64,000 nt of DNA from contig OX359284.1 of assembly GCA_947179155.2 (NCBI GenBank), positions 7,310,432 to 7,374,431 of the forward strand, written 5' to 3'. Shown here piece by piece: positions 11,617-22,661 of the stretch. Below the pieces are notes generated by a model, which saw only the letters and a list, made by a program, of their open reading frames with translations, made no database searches and was not told the origin of the DNA. This stretch comes from Hedera helix (lineage: Eukaryota; Streptophyta; Magnoliopsida; Apiales; Araliaceae). A program made the translations under genes and the position numbers. The stretch's first letter is position 1, and each line of letters begins with the position of its first letter.

Positions 11617-12715
11617 TAATTAAGTCTTACTTAATTAATATACATATATATACAAGTTATCTTATTAATTTAAATTCGTAATTTAAATACTATCAATCAT
11701 ATTGATATATTTAAATTCTTATAATTTAAATTAATTACATTTTAATTATATTCTAAGTGTGTGACCCTATAGATTATTATTACGTTGACAATAATTTTAA
11801 AATCATATTATAAAATTATAAACAGTAAGTGACATCTAGTAATGCATCACTGCTATCCAAGTAATAATAAGATCGGTGATTCGATGCAACCTTTTCGTGA
11901 CCAATGTTTCAATGTAATTTAATCCTTTTAACCTTGACATCCTAGATTAAACTCGAGGCATGGAATGTGTCATACTCTTCATGATTTAATCTAAGTTTTC
12001 TTGATCAATGAGTAGACTATATGAAACAAATCACTATTTGAGCATGGCCATGCATTTCATAGACCTACTCAATAAAGAGGCCTATGGATATCACCCCTAA
12101 TATATAGGAGGGTTAAATTTCATCTAGATCACTCATATTCCTCACACGGTTCATGATGTACCCAATAATCACCTTTATTGTTCACCCTATAAAAGGTGAC
12201 CTTTGATGATATCAAAGTACATAAATTTTCGTATAATATTATAGTGATTTTAGGTCGGAGGATCATTACATCATTATCACTATGAGAATTTCTTATGACA
12301 CTATGCATAATGCTCCACGTAGAATTCTCATATTGGGTCTGTCCAGTACATTGTTCTCTAACATGTACCTATGCATTGACTCAATATCTCATATATTTAT
12401 GACCAATGAGATTTGCCATCAGTCAATCCACATACTAGTCTCAATGCATTATTGTTGTCCCATTAACAATGATACTCGACTAGGGACATTTAAGAGCAAT
12501 GATACTAATTGTAATTATATAATCTCATGTTCAAGTCACATACTTGAAGCTATATAATTCGTATCATTATTCTAAGGACTGTTATTATGCTAACATTTAT
12601 ATAACGCAGTAAATAAAATCATAATAAAATAATTCATTTATTTAATCAAATATAATATCAAAAATGTTAAGCAATTACATTAAATAATTGGCCACTAGGG
12701 CATGAACTCTAACAC
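11615..12715 (-). other. Right part of the Copia-like solo LTR, no gene
   Basis: Non-coding LTR sequence of U3 type, ending in the terminal ...GAACTCTAACA. Short frames inside show no recognisable protein. Confidence 0.7.
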
Positions 12716-15700
12716 TATTCACATTACACGACTGTACAAAGGCATATTAAAAATCAATCTTCACATATAAGAAGTGCACACATAACAGTTTATACATATA
12801 ACAATAAGTTTATAAGAACATCACATAGTACTGAAAAATTTGTCTGATATGCATATTGACTTAAATTTCTACCCTGCATCTGCGTTCATCATTACTGCTC
12901 ACACAATTCACATTACTTCATTTGAAAGACGTAATTTGATTATCTTTCAATTATTTTATTAACTTTATCTCCCTTTAATTATTATTTAATATCATTTAAA
13001 AAATAATTAATTAACTAATTATCCTTATTCACTATTTAATATTAATTAAATAATAAATAATTATTTTAGTAACTTTATTTCCCTTTAATTATTATTTAAT
13101 ATCACTTAAATAATAATTAAGTAACCAATTCCCCATATTCATTATTTAATATTAATTAAATAATAAATAATTATTTTATTAACTTTATCTCCCTTTAATT
13201 ATTATTTAATATCGTTTAAATAATAATTAAATAATTAATCATCCTTATTTATTAAATAATAAATAATTACCTCATTAACTTTATGTTCCGTTAATTATTA
13301 TTTGATATCCTTTAAATAATAATTAGATAATTAATCACCATTATTTATTATTTAATGTGAATTAAATAATAAATAATTATTTTATTAACTTCATATATTC
13401 CTTCACTTTATTTATTATTTAGCATTTAAATAATAAATAATTAATTAATTTTTTTAATTACTCTATTTATTATTTAATATTAGTTAAATAATAAATAATT
13501 ACTTTTATGTATTATTTAATTAAAGTTGAATAATACATAATTATTTTATTTTATTATTCTTGTTTTCCTTAATTACTTTGTATTTATTAAAAATACTTAA
13601 TTGACTTATTCTTTTTATAACTCTTGGAATATACATATTATATTTCATTTAATACACAAAATAATTTTCTTTTAATTTTTCAACTTCATTTAATATTTTT
13701 AAATAGTGCATTTCTAGCAGGAAATTGTACAAATTATTAAAAATTTAGTTTTTATCATAAAATCCTGAAATTTATATGGGAGCTTTTAAACATCATATAA
13801 TACTCCCAGTAAATAATTTATAAGTTTCTAAGTTATAAATCTCAAGTTATAGCAGTCATACACGTTTAAAACTTAGATAATCGTCGGGTCATAACTCACT
13901 CATTCGGGGTCGGATAGAGTTTATTTTTGGACAGCGGCTACTATATGACATATAATATCATGTATAAAAAGGCAGGAAATTTTAGAGCAAGCTAAGTGTC
14001 CAAAAAAGCCCTTGCAAAATTATAGATAGTAGTTTTTCGGGTATTTTTCGGCAATAACTGTTTTACTAGAAAAATCATTATAAATAGTTCGTTTAATATT
14101 TCTTAGTTGTTCTACTTGAAAAATCTTCATATCTTATAGGTATACTACCCAAAGTTGACGGTTCATGAATACGACTTACGGAACGTGAACAGTAAATTCG
14201 GGAATGGACTGCTCAAATTTGGATTTTCGGCGAAAATCGATTTCATACTTTTTGTCAAACTTACTCACATAGATGCATATTAAAACTCATATTAAACCCA
14301 AGAAATATTAATCTAGCATGTATTTAAGCATCAAGATATTTAAAAATGATTTTCTACCATAAAAATACATTTTTGACCATATAATACAATCCAAACACAT
14401 AAAACACAAAGATTAAAAGAAGGCTAGGGTTTGAAGCACTTTGAACCTTCATGTATGATCCACTTGCATAGCTAGAAAGATTCAGCATCAAGAGGCTTCC
14501 ATCTTTTATCCTTGCTTCAATATCATCTATTCATTCAATCTCACTAGATCTAGTTTTCCCTCTTTGAACTTCCACTCTCAAGAGTTCTATGAACTTTCTC
14601 TAGAGATTTTATCTCTCTAACTTTCTCTCTTTTTCTTTCTTTTATTTTGAGAGCTTCTCTCTCTAAAAGCTAGTAAATTTAACTAATGAAGTCTTAAGTT
14701 GGTCAAAGAGAGTTTTATTAAATCAACTCATCTACCAATATGCATACGCACACTTCCTATATCTATACATCATTTTTCAATGTTATCTTATCTTGGCCAA
14801 CTTGAAAATTCTCTAGATTTTCCACCAATCAAATGAGTTAATTGGAGATCACTTGGGACCCGCTTGTCCTTTTCCCATTATCCCCAAATTTTGATTTATT
14901 TTTATTATCTAATTGGTAGAATTATTGACCAACGTTTTGACTTTTATTAATGTACCAATTGAGCTAAATGTTTGGGCTACATTAATTAAATCATTGGGCT
15001 ATTAGTATACTTGATAATTAATTCAAGTAATGAGCCAGTTTAATTAATTATATGATCACATATTAAATATCTACAAGTCCAATACACAATTAATTGTTTG
15101 GGCTTGTTTAAATAACTCACTAGGTTAGTCCATTAAAAATTAATTACATGTTTGGACTATTGAATAAATTCACATATTTTGACACATTGGGTTCATATAA
15201 TAGTCACCTCAATTAAATCACATAATCCGATTATACTTGCTAGTTAATTGAATTATTTACCTATCAATTTATTAATATTAAATTCTCTTAGGTTAGTCCA
15301 TTATTAAATAAATCATTAATTGGACTCTCCTTTAATTACCTTCTACACATAGTCACACAATCAATCATTTCACATAATGATTTAAATTAATTCAAACAAT
15401 AATTTAATTCATGAGAAATTAAATTCTTAATTTTTATTTATAAAGTCGCTTAAAATTCTTAGTCATTACAAAATATTCTAGGGCAAAATGGTCATCTTAC
15501 AAGTCTTACCATCATTAAATGTTTACGCTTGTTTACTATATTTCCGTCGCTTGCCATATATATTAATTTGACTTGCCATAAACTTAATCCCTTTTTGGAC
15601 TTTTATTTAATTTCTAATGCATGGCTACTAGGTTGGGCTTAATTTAATTACTCACAAAAAATCTAGCTCATCCCTTCCCAAATTATTATTTTTGGGTTCT

Positions 15701-16058
15701 CTTAAATTACAGGTCAAGGTTTTATTTTCATAAACTTAGTTAATAAATAACTTATACCTTACATTATAACATTTCTTACATAATCTCTTTTGTCAAATAA
15801 TTCACCCAGTTTTAAAGGTATTATATTACCTTACTCTTAATATACCTCCAAGTATAAATAATAATAAAATTCTAGTTTTTAAGATTTAAAAACCTATAAT
15901 TACTCACATTTAGATATTAACACAAAGATTAAGATAAAAAAAATATTTATTCATTTTCTACACCTTTTACTTCTCAAAATCTAAGTTTTAAACTTCAATA
16001 TTTATTTCATCATCTAAGATCTTATTTAAAAGTCTTATCAAATATCCGAGGTATTACA
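12716..16058 (-). other. Right part of the Gypsy-type solo LTR, no gene
   Basis: AT-rich LTR sequence without coding signals. It contains the 110 bp tandem array at 12952-13475 and pyrimidine-rich stretches near 14570-14660, and it ends with GAGGTATTACA at 16058. Confidence 0.65.
12952..13475. repeat. ~110 bp AT-rich tandem repeat, four to five units
   Basis: Units start at 12952, 13062, 13172, 13268 and 13378. Each opens with a variant of TATTTTATTAACTTTAT and includes CCGTTAATTATTATTTAATAT-like and TTAATTAAATAATAAATAAT segments. Spacings are 110, 110, 96 (a 14 bp deletion) and 110. The fifth unit is shorter and degenerate. Each unit carries inverted ATTTAAT/ATTAAAT elements. Confidence 0.85.
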
Positions 16059-16440
16059 GTCCTTATTCATAGTTATTATTTTTGGATTTCATCTCATTTT
16101 GACAGTACCGATTTGGGTAGTTCGAACTAATTTATTTTTACCATTCGTAGTATTAAACTACGGACGAGGTCTACCTTTAAGGAGGATGCAAGAGATCCGA
16201 GTGAAGAACTGTTGAAGAATCTTTTTAAAAAAGTAACAACATCATTTTCATAAAGATGTTGCTGCTTTTTTTACAGAGATTATTCAATAGTTCTTCCACT
16301 CAGATCTCTTCCATCCCCTTCAAAGGTAGATCTCGTAAAATTGAATGTTGGGGATATTTTGAGCATTTAATACTGTCCTAAAAACTAAACTGCGAACGAG
16401 GGTCTATTGTAAGGATATATCATTTTTTACAACGTTGTCA
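16059..16440. repeat. Continuation of the GTCCGCAGT-palindrome repeat
   Basis: The first ~80 bases are homologous to about 1574-1650, showing that the solo LTR at 2538-16058 landed in this repeat. A variant palindrome is at 16145-16164 (TCGTAGT...ACTACGGA). A long hairpin follows at 16165-16335. Confidence 0.6.
16165..16335. other. Long near-perfect hairpin (~79 bp arms), miRNA-precursor-like or fold-back
   Basis: The arm 16165-16243 pairs with 16255-16335 across an 11 base loop. It opens with CGAGGTCTACCTTT opposite AAAGGTAGATCTCG and closes with CAACATC opposite GATGTTG. Over the outer ~59 bases I count roughly ten mismatches, several of which become G:U pairs in RNA. The fold is like a plant miRNA precursor or a fold-back transposon. 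I do not recognise a known miRNA. Location inside a palindrome-rich repeat favours a transposon-derived hairpin. Confidence 0.6.
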
Positions 16441-16459
16441 ATGGATCAGTCCCACACAC

Positions 16460-16460
<1 letters not shown>

Positions 16461-16518
<58 letters not shown>

Positions 16519-16545
16519 GACACACACACACATATATATACACAT
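16461..16545. repeat. (TA)n and (CA)n microsatellite
   Basis: TATATA for about 45 bases is followed by CACACA and then a further short TATATA run. The remaining sequence to 16856 shows no gene or element. Confidence 0.9.
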
Positions 16546-16856
16546 GAGATTGTATCATTGCTCCGAATGACTAAGTAGTTTTTTTTCTCTATTTATATGT
16601 TTATATTTTATGAATTTCTCTTCAATAGGTTCAATGGTCCAAGTAAAAAAAAATCAAAGATTACTAACGTAAGAATAAATTTTAAACATAATTAATGGTT
16701 ATGTTTTTTAATGAAATAATACATTCATAGAATGCTTACTCAATGGAAATAGTTCACAAACGGGGAGGGGGATTGACAAGGTAAGGTTGATTAGGTATGG
16801 TTTATTGTTGACGATAAAATGAGGAGGCTGCTGCATTATTGACTAGTTATATTGAC

Positions 16857-17527
16857 ATATCGTCAACTTGCTCATTTGTCCATAAACCACTTTCTCGACA
16901 GGATTACCAAAATCCATCATCTAATATCTTTTAAACTATAATAACTTCGTTACAACTTTACGTCCCTATATTTCATGTACATAGTCCAATTATGTCACAC
17001 CGGCAAATTTCTACTTATATTTGAGCATAATATCTTCTGTATTTTCATATCGTATAACGATTATCTTATTTCAATTCATAAATATCAATTTCTTTGGTAA
17101 CTTCAAATATTCATATATCAAATCCTTAATATTCCTTAATAAACTGATTAAATCATACGGTTTCTTATTCTTTGCACATACATACATTTCTGCCTTGCTA
17201 TTATCATATCATTGCCTCTCCAGGCCTATTTATTAATCTCGCTGTTAACATTCATAACTAAATCCTCAATTCACATATCGATTTCCTTATTTCCATCATT
17301 TCTAAACTTTAAATCCTTCTTTATATATATATATATATTACCAAATATACATATATACATACATGCATCCTACCACATAGGTCATATATAACACATTGAT
17401 TAAGCAATAATTCTTATTTAATCTCTCTTACAATTTTCTGTCCTTCAGTGCTAGGTTTTATCTATTAACCTTTATTTAATTAATCATAATCCTTATTTAA
17501 AATTCTGTAAAATACTGGGTTGTTACA
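16857..17527 (-). mobile_element. Truncated left LTR (3' LTR) of the Gypsy element
   Basis: These 671 bases match the right LTR copy, 34282-34592 joined to 45848-46209, almost base for base. One 8 bp length difference lies near 17008 and a shorter TA run near 17322. Homology stops abruptly at 16857, so about 3.6 kb of this LTR is missing. The inner end is ...GGGTTGTTACA at 17527. Confidence 0.85.
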
Positions 17528-17542
17528 TTCACCCCTCCTTCA
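17528..17542 (-). promoter_or_regulatory. Polypurine tract of the Gypsy element
   Basis: On the minus strand TGAAGGAGGGGTGAA directly precedes the LTR start TGTAACAACCC. It is the usual primer for plus-strand synthesis. Confidence 0.75.
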
Positions 17543-19389
17543 TAAAATTTCGTCCCCGAAATTTGCTGTGTACTCATTCCTTATTCAATAGCAACATACA
17601 TAACTTTTTGTCTTCAATCACATAGCTAGGTTTTTAACTAACCTTTACATTCTCTCATTTCTCTACCCATCTTACCCATTTCTAACTTTCATTCCAGAAT
17701 ATTGGAATGTCTTTCAGGAATCTCCACAATTGTTCAATAACTGTGAAGCAACATGAATAAACAAGAGTAGCTTTTCCTTTAAAACATAAAACTTTTGCTT
17801 TCGAATAACTTTTGCTTTTGCTGAGGGGTCTTAAAGACCAATGAACACGTTAAGAATATTAACAATCACAAAGACTGCTAATACCCAGGGGTCATAATCA
17901 CCAGGAACATGAGTTTTCGACGCAACCACGTCACTCTATGTCCTTTGCTGTCGTTGGTACGCCAGGTGATCAGCCTATTGTACCGCTATTGTTGTGCACA
18001 AAATTTTCCTTTTTCCTTTGGGTTGAACCGTGTTAACCAACCTCCTGTACCATATCCCCTTTGTAGGGTTGTTCACCTTAGCCTTTAGAACAATTTGCTT
18101 TATCCATTCCTGGATTTCAAAAACATTCACTAATTTCTTTAGCAGAATGGTCTAGCCGAAACAAATGGCATAGACTCACATCAATGAACTGTTCATTTGC
18201 TGTAACTTGAACTTTTCAAAAGTTCGCTTTCACTGTCGTTGGTTCAAAACTTGAACCCAAGAAAATCTTTTAAAAAGGCTTCATAATACCGCACTATCTT
18301 AGCAGTACGTTGAGAATTCGGTCACTTTCGGACCTCTTAATACCGTACCGTAATGAAAGTACGTTGAGAATTCCACCATTTTATCATTTCACACCAAGTT
18401 CAATAGTGTGACAATGATTTCATAAATATATTTTGAAATTTTCAAATAACTTTGGTCTAGTCGACTCAATTAACATAGACTCATGAATCACGGAATTTTA
18501 AAATCACTTTTGATACTTAATTAAACATTTTCATTGCACCAGCGTGCGAAAATAACACATTTTAAAAAAACATGAATGGTCTAGCATAGCTAGAAGAGTG
18601 GATTGCCTACCCAATCCTAACAATCTCTTCTTTACTACCTTTTTAACTAATATAATCCTTTCTTAAACTTATATCTCCTCATATATCCTTAATCGTATTC
18701 AATAACTGAGAACTATATTTCTCAACTTATGACTCTTTACTCTAAACCCAACCCTGTTCATCAAACATGTCACGCAGTTGGGCTCAGGAACTTACCACAA
18801 TCACATGGTTTGAGGAGCGTGTCCTAGTCAGGCTATCGTCGCCCATTCGCTGAGGGGCTCCACCACATAATCATGAGTCACGAACTTACCATACGCTTGG
18901 GTTCTCAGAACACGTAACTAACCTGAATCTTTCTTACTTAACTCTTCTCACATTCTTACCGTGACACTGGATCTCCACTGATTATCACGACAGGAAGCTA
19001 AGCAAGTACAAATCTCCGTCCCATACCGAGGAAGTGCACACTCGGCCACTACCATGAGTCCTCAATGAAAAATCCCACATACCCTAACATTTTCTCACTT
19101 TCCTTTACTCAGCTTTCCTTTACTTTTCCTTGATCTGATATGAATTTTATCGATTCATATCTTACTGTGCACGACTCACCAAGAGTCCCATTTATCATTG
19201 ATCGCTTTTAATCCTTTATCATTTCTCATTATCTTATCTTAAGATATCATTATCATTTCTTGATCCTGAATTCCCAAAATTCATTTCTTACTAACTCAAC
19301 TCATCTAGAGTTCTCTTCTTTACTATTCCTTCTTTCACACACAAGGATCATAGCCTAAGGTACTATTACCTAAGGTCTATAACCCAACT

Positions 19390-19401
19390 GCTCTGATACC
19401 A
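19390..19401 (-). promoter_or_regulatory. Primer binding site (initiator tRNA-Met), Gypsy element
   Basis: The minus strand reads TGGTATCAGAGC two bases after the LTR end GGCGTTACA. It is complementary to the 3' end of plant initiator tRNA-Met, and it fixes the element's orientation as minus. Confidence 0.88.
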
Positions 19402-20754
19402 ACTGTAACGCCCCGAGATCCCACCTTCCTTAATTAAGTCCAATTATATCTGGATTACATAATGATTAACTTAAAACCTTATTAACCGAGATCCCGTGCG
19501 TTAAACTTTAACCTTTGACCTTTAAAAACCATTTAGTTGACCAAAAATTCGGTCCATATTATTTTTTTTTTAAAACTTATTTTATTTAGAATCCTTACCT
19601 GTCTCAGGATCGCAACGTTTACATACCTTCCATTAAACTTAGGTCAAACATCAATTATTTGAAACCTATTATAATCATATATAAACAAATAAATATATTC
19701 ATGATTTACATAACCTGTAATTAAAATTTTGCCATGACCTATTCATTAATGGCCTAATTTACATATACCTGTTCCTGTACCTGCTCACGTTCATATATAC
19801 CTGCATACATATTTATGTATCATACATATTCCTGTTTATATACATTTATCTTATCCTTTTGTAACATTTCTCGGAACACTTTACAGTCACTACTATCATT
19901 ATGGATTACAAAACCATATAACCTTTACATCCCTTCATCAGATAATACAATACATACAATTCTATCTCTATAGATTTACAACATCTCTTTACATACACAT
20001 TTCACATATAGCAACTTTGTTCATGCCTATTTCATGCATTCAACATTCTATACCTTAGCTGCACCGGAATCCTCCAATCTTCTCGTAATTCACCTAAAAT
20101 GTTAGTTCATGGCAAGGGTGAGCACATAGGCTCAGCAAGTAATTCAGTTAACATCTTTCATGCTCACAGTTTATATTATGCGTCATGTGTCACTTACTTT
20201 ACCATGTTAGGCTCAAATATCACGTATTGCATTTAACAGTTAGATCACGTTGTGGCACGGAGTGCCCATTTCAACTACCACATAATTCACGTAGTTCAAT
20301 TAGTACTTTTAGATCTGAAAAACTTGTCTGTACGCCTTTATTTTACTTAACCTGTACTTCCTCAATCATCCTTCGTTATCCGTCTTATCGGCTTGCTCAT
20401 TTCGAACTCTGTCTGTCAACATATAGCTTATATGTCATTATAAGATCATAACTTGTATGACTTATCAAACTAATTCCATAAATACATGATCATCTGTCTT
20501 TAACCATTTCACATTTGATGTATTACACCTTATGTAGGTTTATAATACACCCTAACTTGCTTCCGACATTTTTCATCACTTATAACTTACTTTGGCTTAG
20601 CCTTGGGCATGTTATATTATGCCATCCATTATCTCATTATACCATAACACCCTTTACATAGTCCATTTTTATCAATCTAGGGTTTATATAACTTATCTCT
20701 ATCATTTAGTATCAAAACATTTCATTTCGGGTCAAAAACATCATTTTTTTAAAC

Positions 20755-20875
20755 TCTGTCGACCGCGGCCCCGGCCGGCTTTTGGCCTAGAAATCCATGG
20801 CCCCGGCCATGACCTCTCAGCCAAACATGGCCCCGGCCGTGGTTTTGCCTACAAAACCATGGACCCGACCACGGT
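20755..20875. repeat. GC-rich patch of ATGGCCCCGGCC units
   Basis: Four variants of a CATGGCCCCGGCCATG-like palindrome are spaced by about 30 bases, within LTR sequence that is otherwise strongly AT-rich. CpG content is clearly above the surroundings. Confidence 0.8.
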
Positions 20876-21237
20876 TCTAAAATCTGAAAATTTGATTTTT
20901 GCACTAACTTTGCCGATTTTTAATTCCTTCATCTTAATTCCAATTGAGATGAAATTTGGACCACATCAAGAGCTTACTACCTAGTATTTTAAAAAAATAC
21001 TAATTGCCTCATTTGGCTTCTTGAAATCATAGATACAATTGCCCCTAGGAGGCCTGTTCATAACATTTTCAGACTTAGAAAATTTTTAAACTTTGAAATC
21101 CAACTTTGTGATTTTTGGCCATAAGCTTTAAAACTTCATTCCAACACTTGACATAGTTCACATAACTTATATATGACATGTCCAAGCTTTCAAAATCATA
21201 AAACTTTGCACGAGGCGAGTTTTGTCCATAAAAATCC

Positions 21238-21275
21238 GTTTCGAGTCGAAACGATCGATTTCGATCGTTCGAAAC
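21238..21275. repeat. CG-rich palindrome cluster in the Gypsy LTR
   Basis: GTTTCGAGTCGAAAC (21238-21252) is an odd-centred palindrome. It is followed directly by a second, CGATCGATTTCGATCG, and another TCGAAAC half. Possible protein-binding or methylation-dense site; no known motif is claimed. Confidence 0.6.
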
Positions 21276-22661
21276 TTATTTTCATTCAAATTCTCATCCA
21301 TTGATTCCCAAATCAATCTAAACATGTGTAATAACATAAATTTAGGTCATTTAACTTTATTTCATCTTTAAATATCCACAATGGCCAAAAATCACCATTT
21401 AGGTGCAATTTCACCAAATTTCATAAACTTTCCTTAACTTTTCATTTTCCAAAACTTATACTATTTTGGCCCCTCTTTGCAAAACTTAATTCCAACACTT
21501 CATTTAACACATATAGCACCTATTTGACTTGTATGGGCCTTCAAAATCTTTAAAACTTTTCAAATGAACTTATTTTTCTAAAAGGTTTGTTTTGATCGTC
21601 GGCGAACATTTTAAAACATTTAAAATCCACAATTGTCGCCATACGAACCAAATAACTTCCAAATCAACTTGAACACGTGTATTTATATCAAACTTAGCTT
21701 TTTGGCATCATTAGATCACCAAGTACACATAATAACCAAAATTGCATATTGATGGCATTTTATCAACTTTTCAAAACTTAACTTTTGAACTTCCTTTGAA
21801 TTCTCAAGTCTAGACATCAAATACATCAACACTTATTCAAATAACAACTTTACATAATCACAAAACTCCGATGGCCATCTTCCAAGTCACTTTACAGATT
21901 ATTACGTTATCTACACAAAAAGTATAGCCTAATATTCAATATTTCCCTTAAAATTCATAGTTTTCAACCCTTCATGCATCTTTTACTCTATCTAACATGA
22001 AATATTACATGTCTTGAACATATTCTTTACTTTCAATTAGGGTTTCACTACTTCCATCAACATATGACACATATTTCTCTTTAAATCATAAATTCTAGCT
22101 TTAAACACATGCATGGGTAGTTCCTCAACCTTAATACACAACTTTCAAGCTTAGGGTTCTATGATTACTCACTTATAAAGCATGTAACTTACATAACTTA
22201 TAAAATCAAGCCATGTACCCCAAAGATACATGCATGGCTACCTTTAAACTATCATTTAAACACATCAACTTTCAACTTTAGAGTAAGAACATGATTATAC
22301 CTCATTGTATGCTCAACTTCTTCACATGTTTAGCTTTGTCTTGCCAAGTTCTTCCTCTTTTCTTCTTGTAACTTGATCATTTAAGCACCTTAGCTTCCTT
22401 GATTTCAAGCTTTTTGCTTCAACTTTCATGGCTTCTACTCTTTCCTTCTCTCTCTTTCTCTCGGTTCAGATTTCCAGCAACAAAATGAGTAAGAAACTTG
22501 CTTTGCTTTGGATAAATATGAGAGTTAACTATGCTTGGTTAATTGGCATAATCATGGTTAACACTATCAAGGGCATTTTGGTCATTTCACACATTAAGTG
22601 AAGGGCATTTTTGTCATTTCACCACTTGGGACACATATGTCATTATCTACATTGTCAAGGG

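Larger units (their letters stand above)
3322..12715 (-). mobile_element. Copia-like solo LTR (~1.5 kb net), split by a viral insertion
   Basis: The unit begins TGTAGGGATTTCAG on the plus strand and ends GCATGAACTCTAACA. On the minus strand this gives the widespread plant LTR start TGTTAGAGTTCATGCCCTAG. The direct repeat CTATT at 3317-3321 and 12716-12720 is a perfect target duplication. The two ends do not resemble each other, so this is one LTR cut in two, not an element with two LTRs. The 3322-3688 half reads on the minus strand like the transcribed end of an LTR. The 11615-12715 half carries the U3-like part. The break is at a TA microsatellite, where 7.85 kb of caulimovirid DNA is inserted. 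Assignment to Copia rests on recognising the terminal sequence. Confidence 0.8.
2538..16058 (-). mobile_element. Gypsy-type solo LTR (~4.1 kb net), split by nested insertions
   Basis: On the plus strand the unit begins TGTAACACCCCGG and ends GAGGTATTACA, so it has TG...CA ends. It is flanked by the direct repeat GTCCT at 2533-2537 and 16059-16063, a perfect 5 bp target duplication. After removing the nested insertion 3322-12720 about 4.12 kb remains. No second LTR, primer site or polypurine tract is seen, so this is a solo LTR rather than a full element. Both ends resemble the LTR at 19404-46209, and a GCAAG(A/G)GTGAGCAC phrase near 3075 recurs near 20113. The two are related chromovirus-like LTRs. 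Minus orientation is inferred from that relative, whose primer site is visible. Confidence 0.8.
17528..19403 (-). mobile_element. Internal region of the Gypsy element, no gag or pol
   Basis: The left border is the polypurine tract (17528-17542). The right border is the primer site (19390-19401). The 1.9 kb between contains no long open frame and no retroviral motif that I can find in any frame, so this is a non-autonomous element of LARD type (large LTRs around non-coding DNA). The purine-rich, GGGGACGAAATTT-containing end next to the tract is typical of chromovirus-type elements. That relation is inferred only from non-coding ends. Confidence 0.7.
19404..22661 (-). other. Gypsy LTR segment, non-coding
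   Basis: No gene. It contains a GC-rich patch (20755-20875), a CG-rich palindrome cluster (21238-21275), and a pyrimidine-rich stretch near 22440-22465 that on the minus strand resembles a retrotransposon transcript leader. Short ORFs inside show no known domains. Confidence 0.7.

Noticed and set aside
12952..13475. Regularly spaced repeats as a CRISPR-like array
   Set aside because: Units are directly tandem AT-rich 110 bp repeats without spacers, in a plant LTR.
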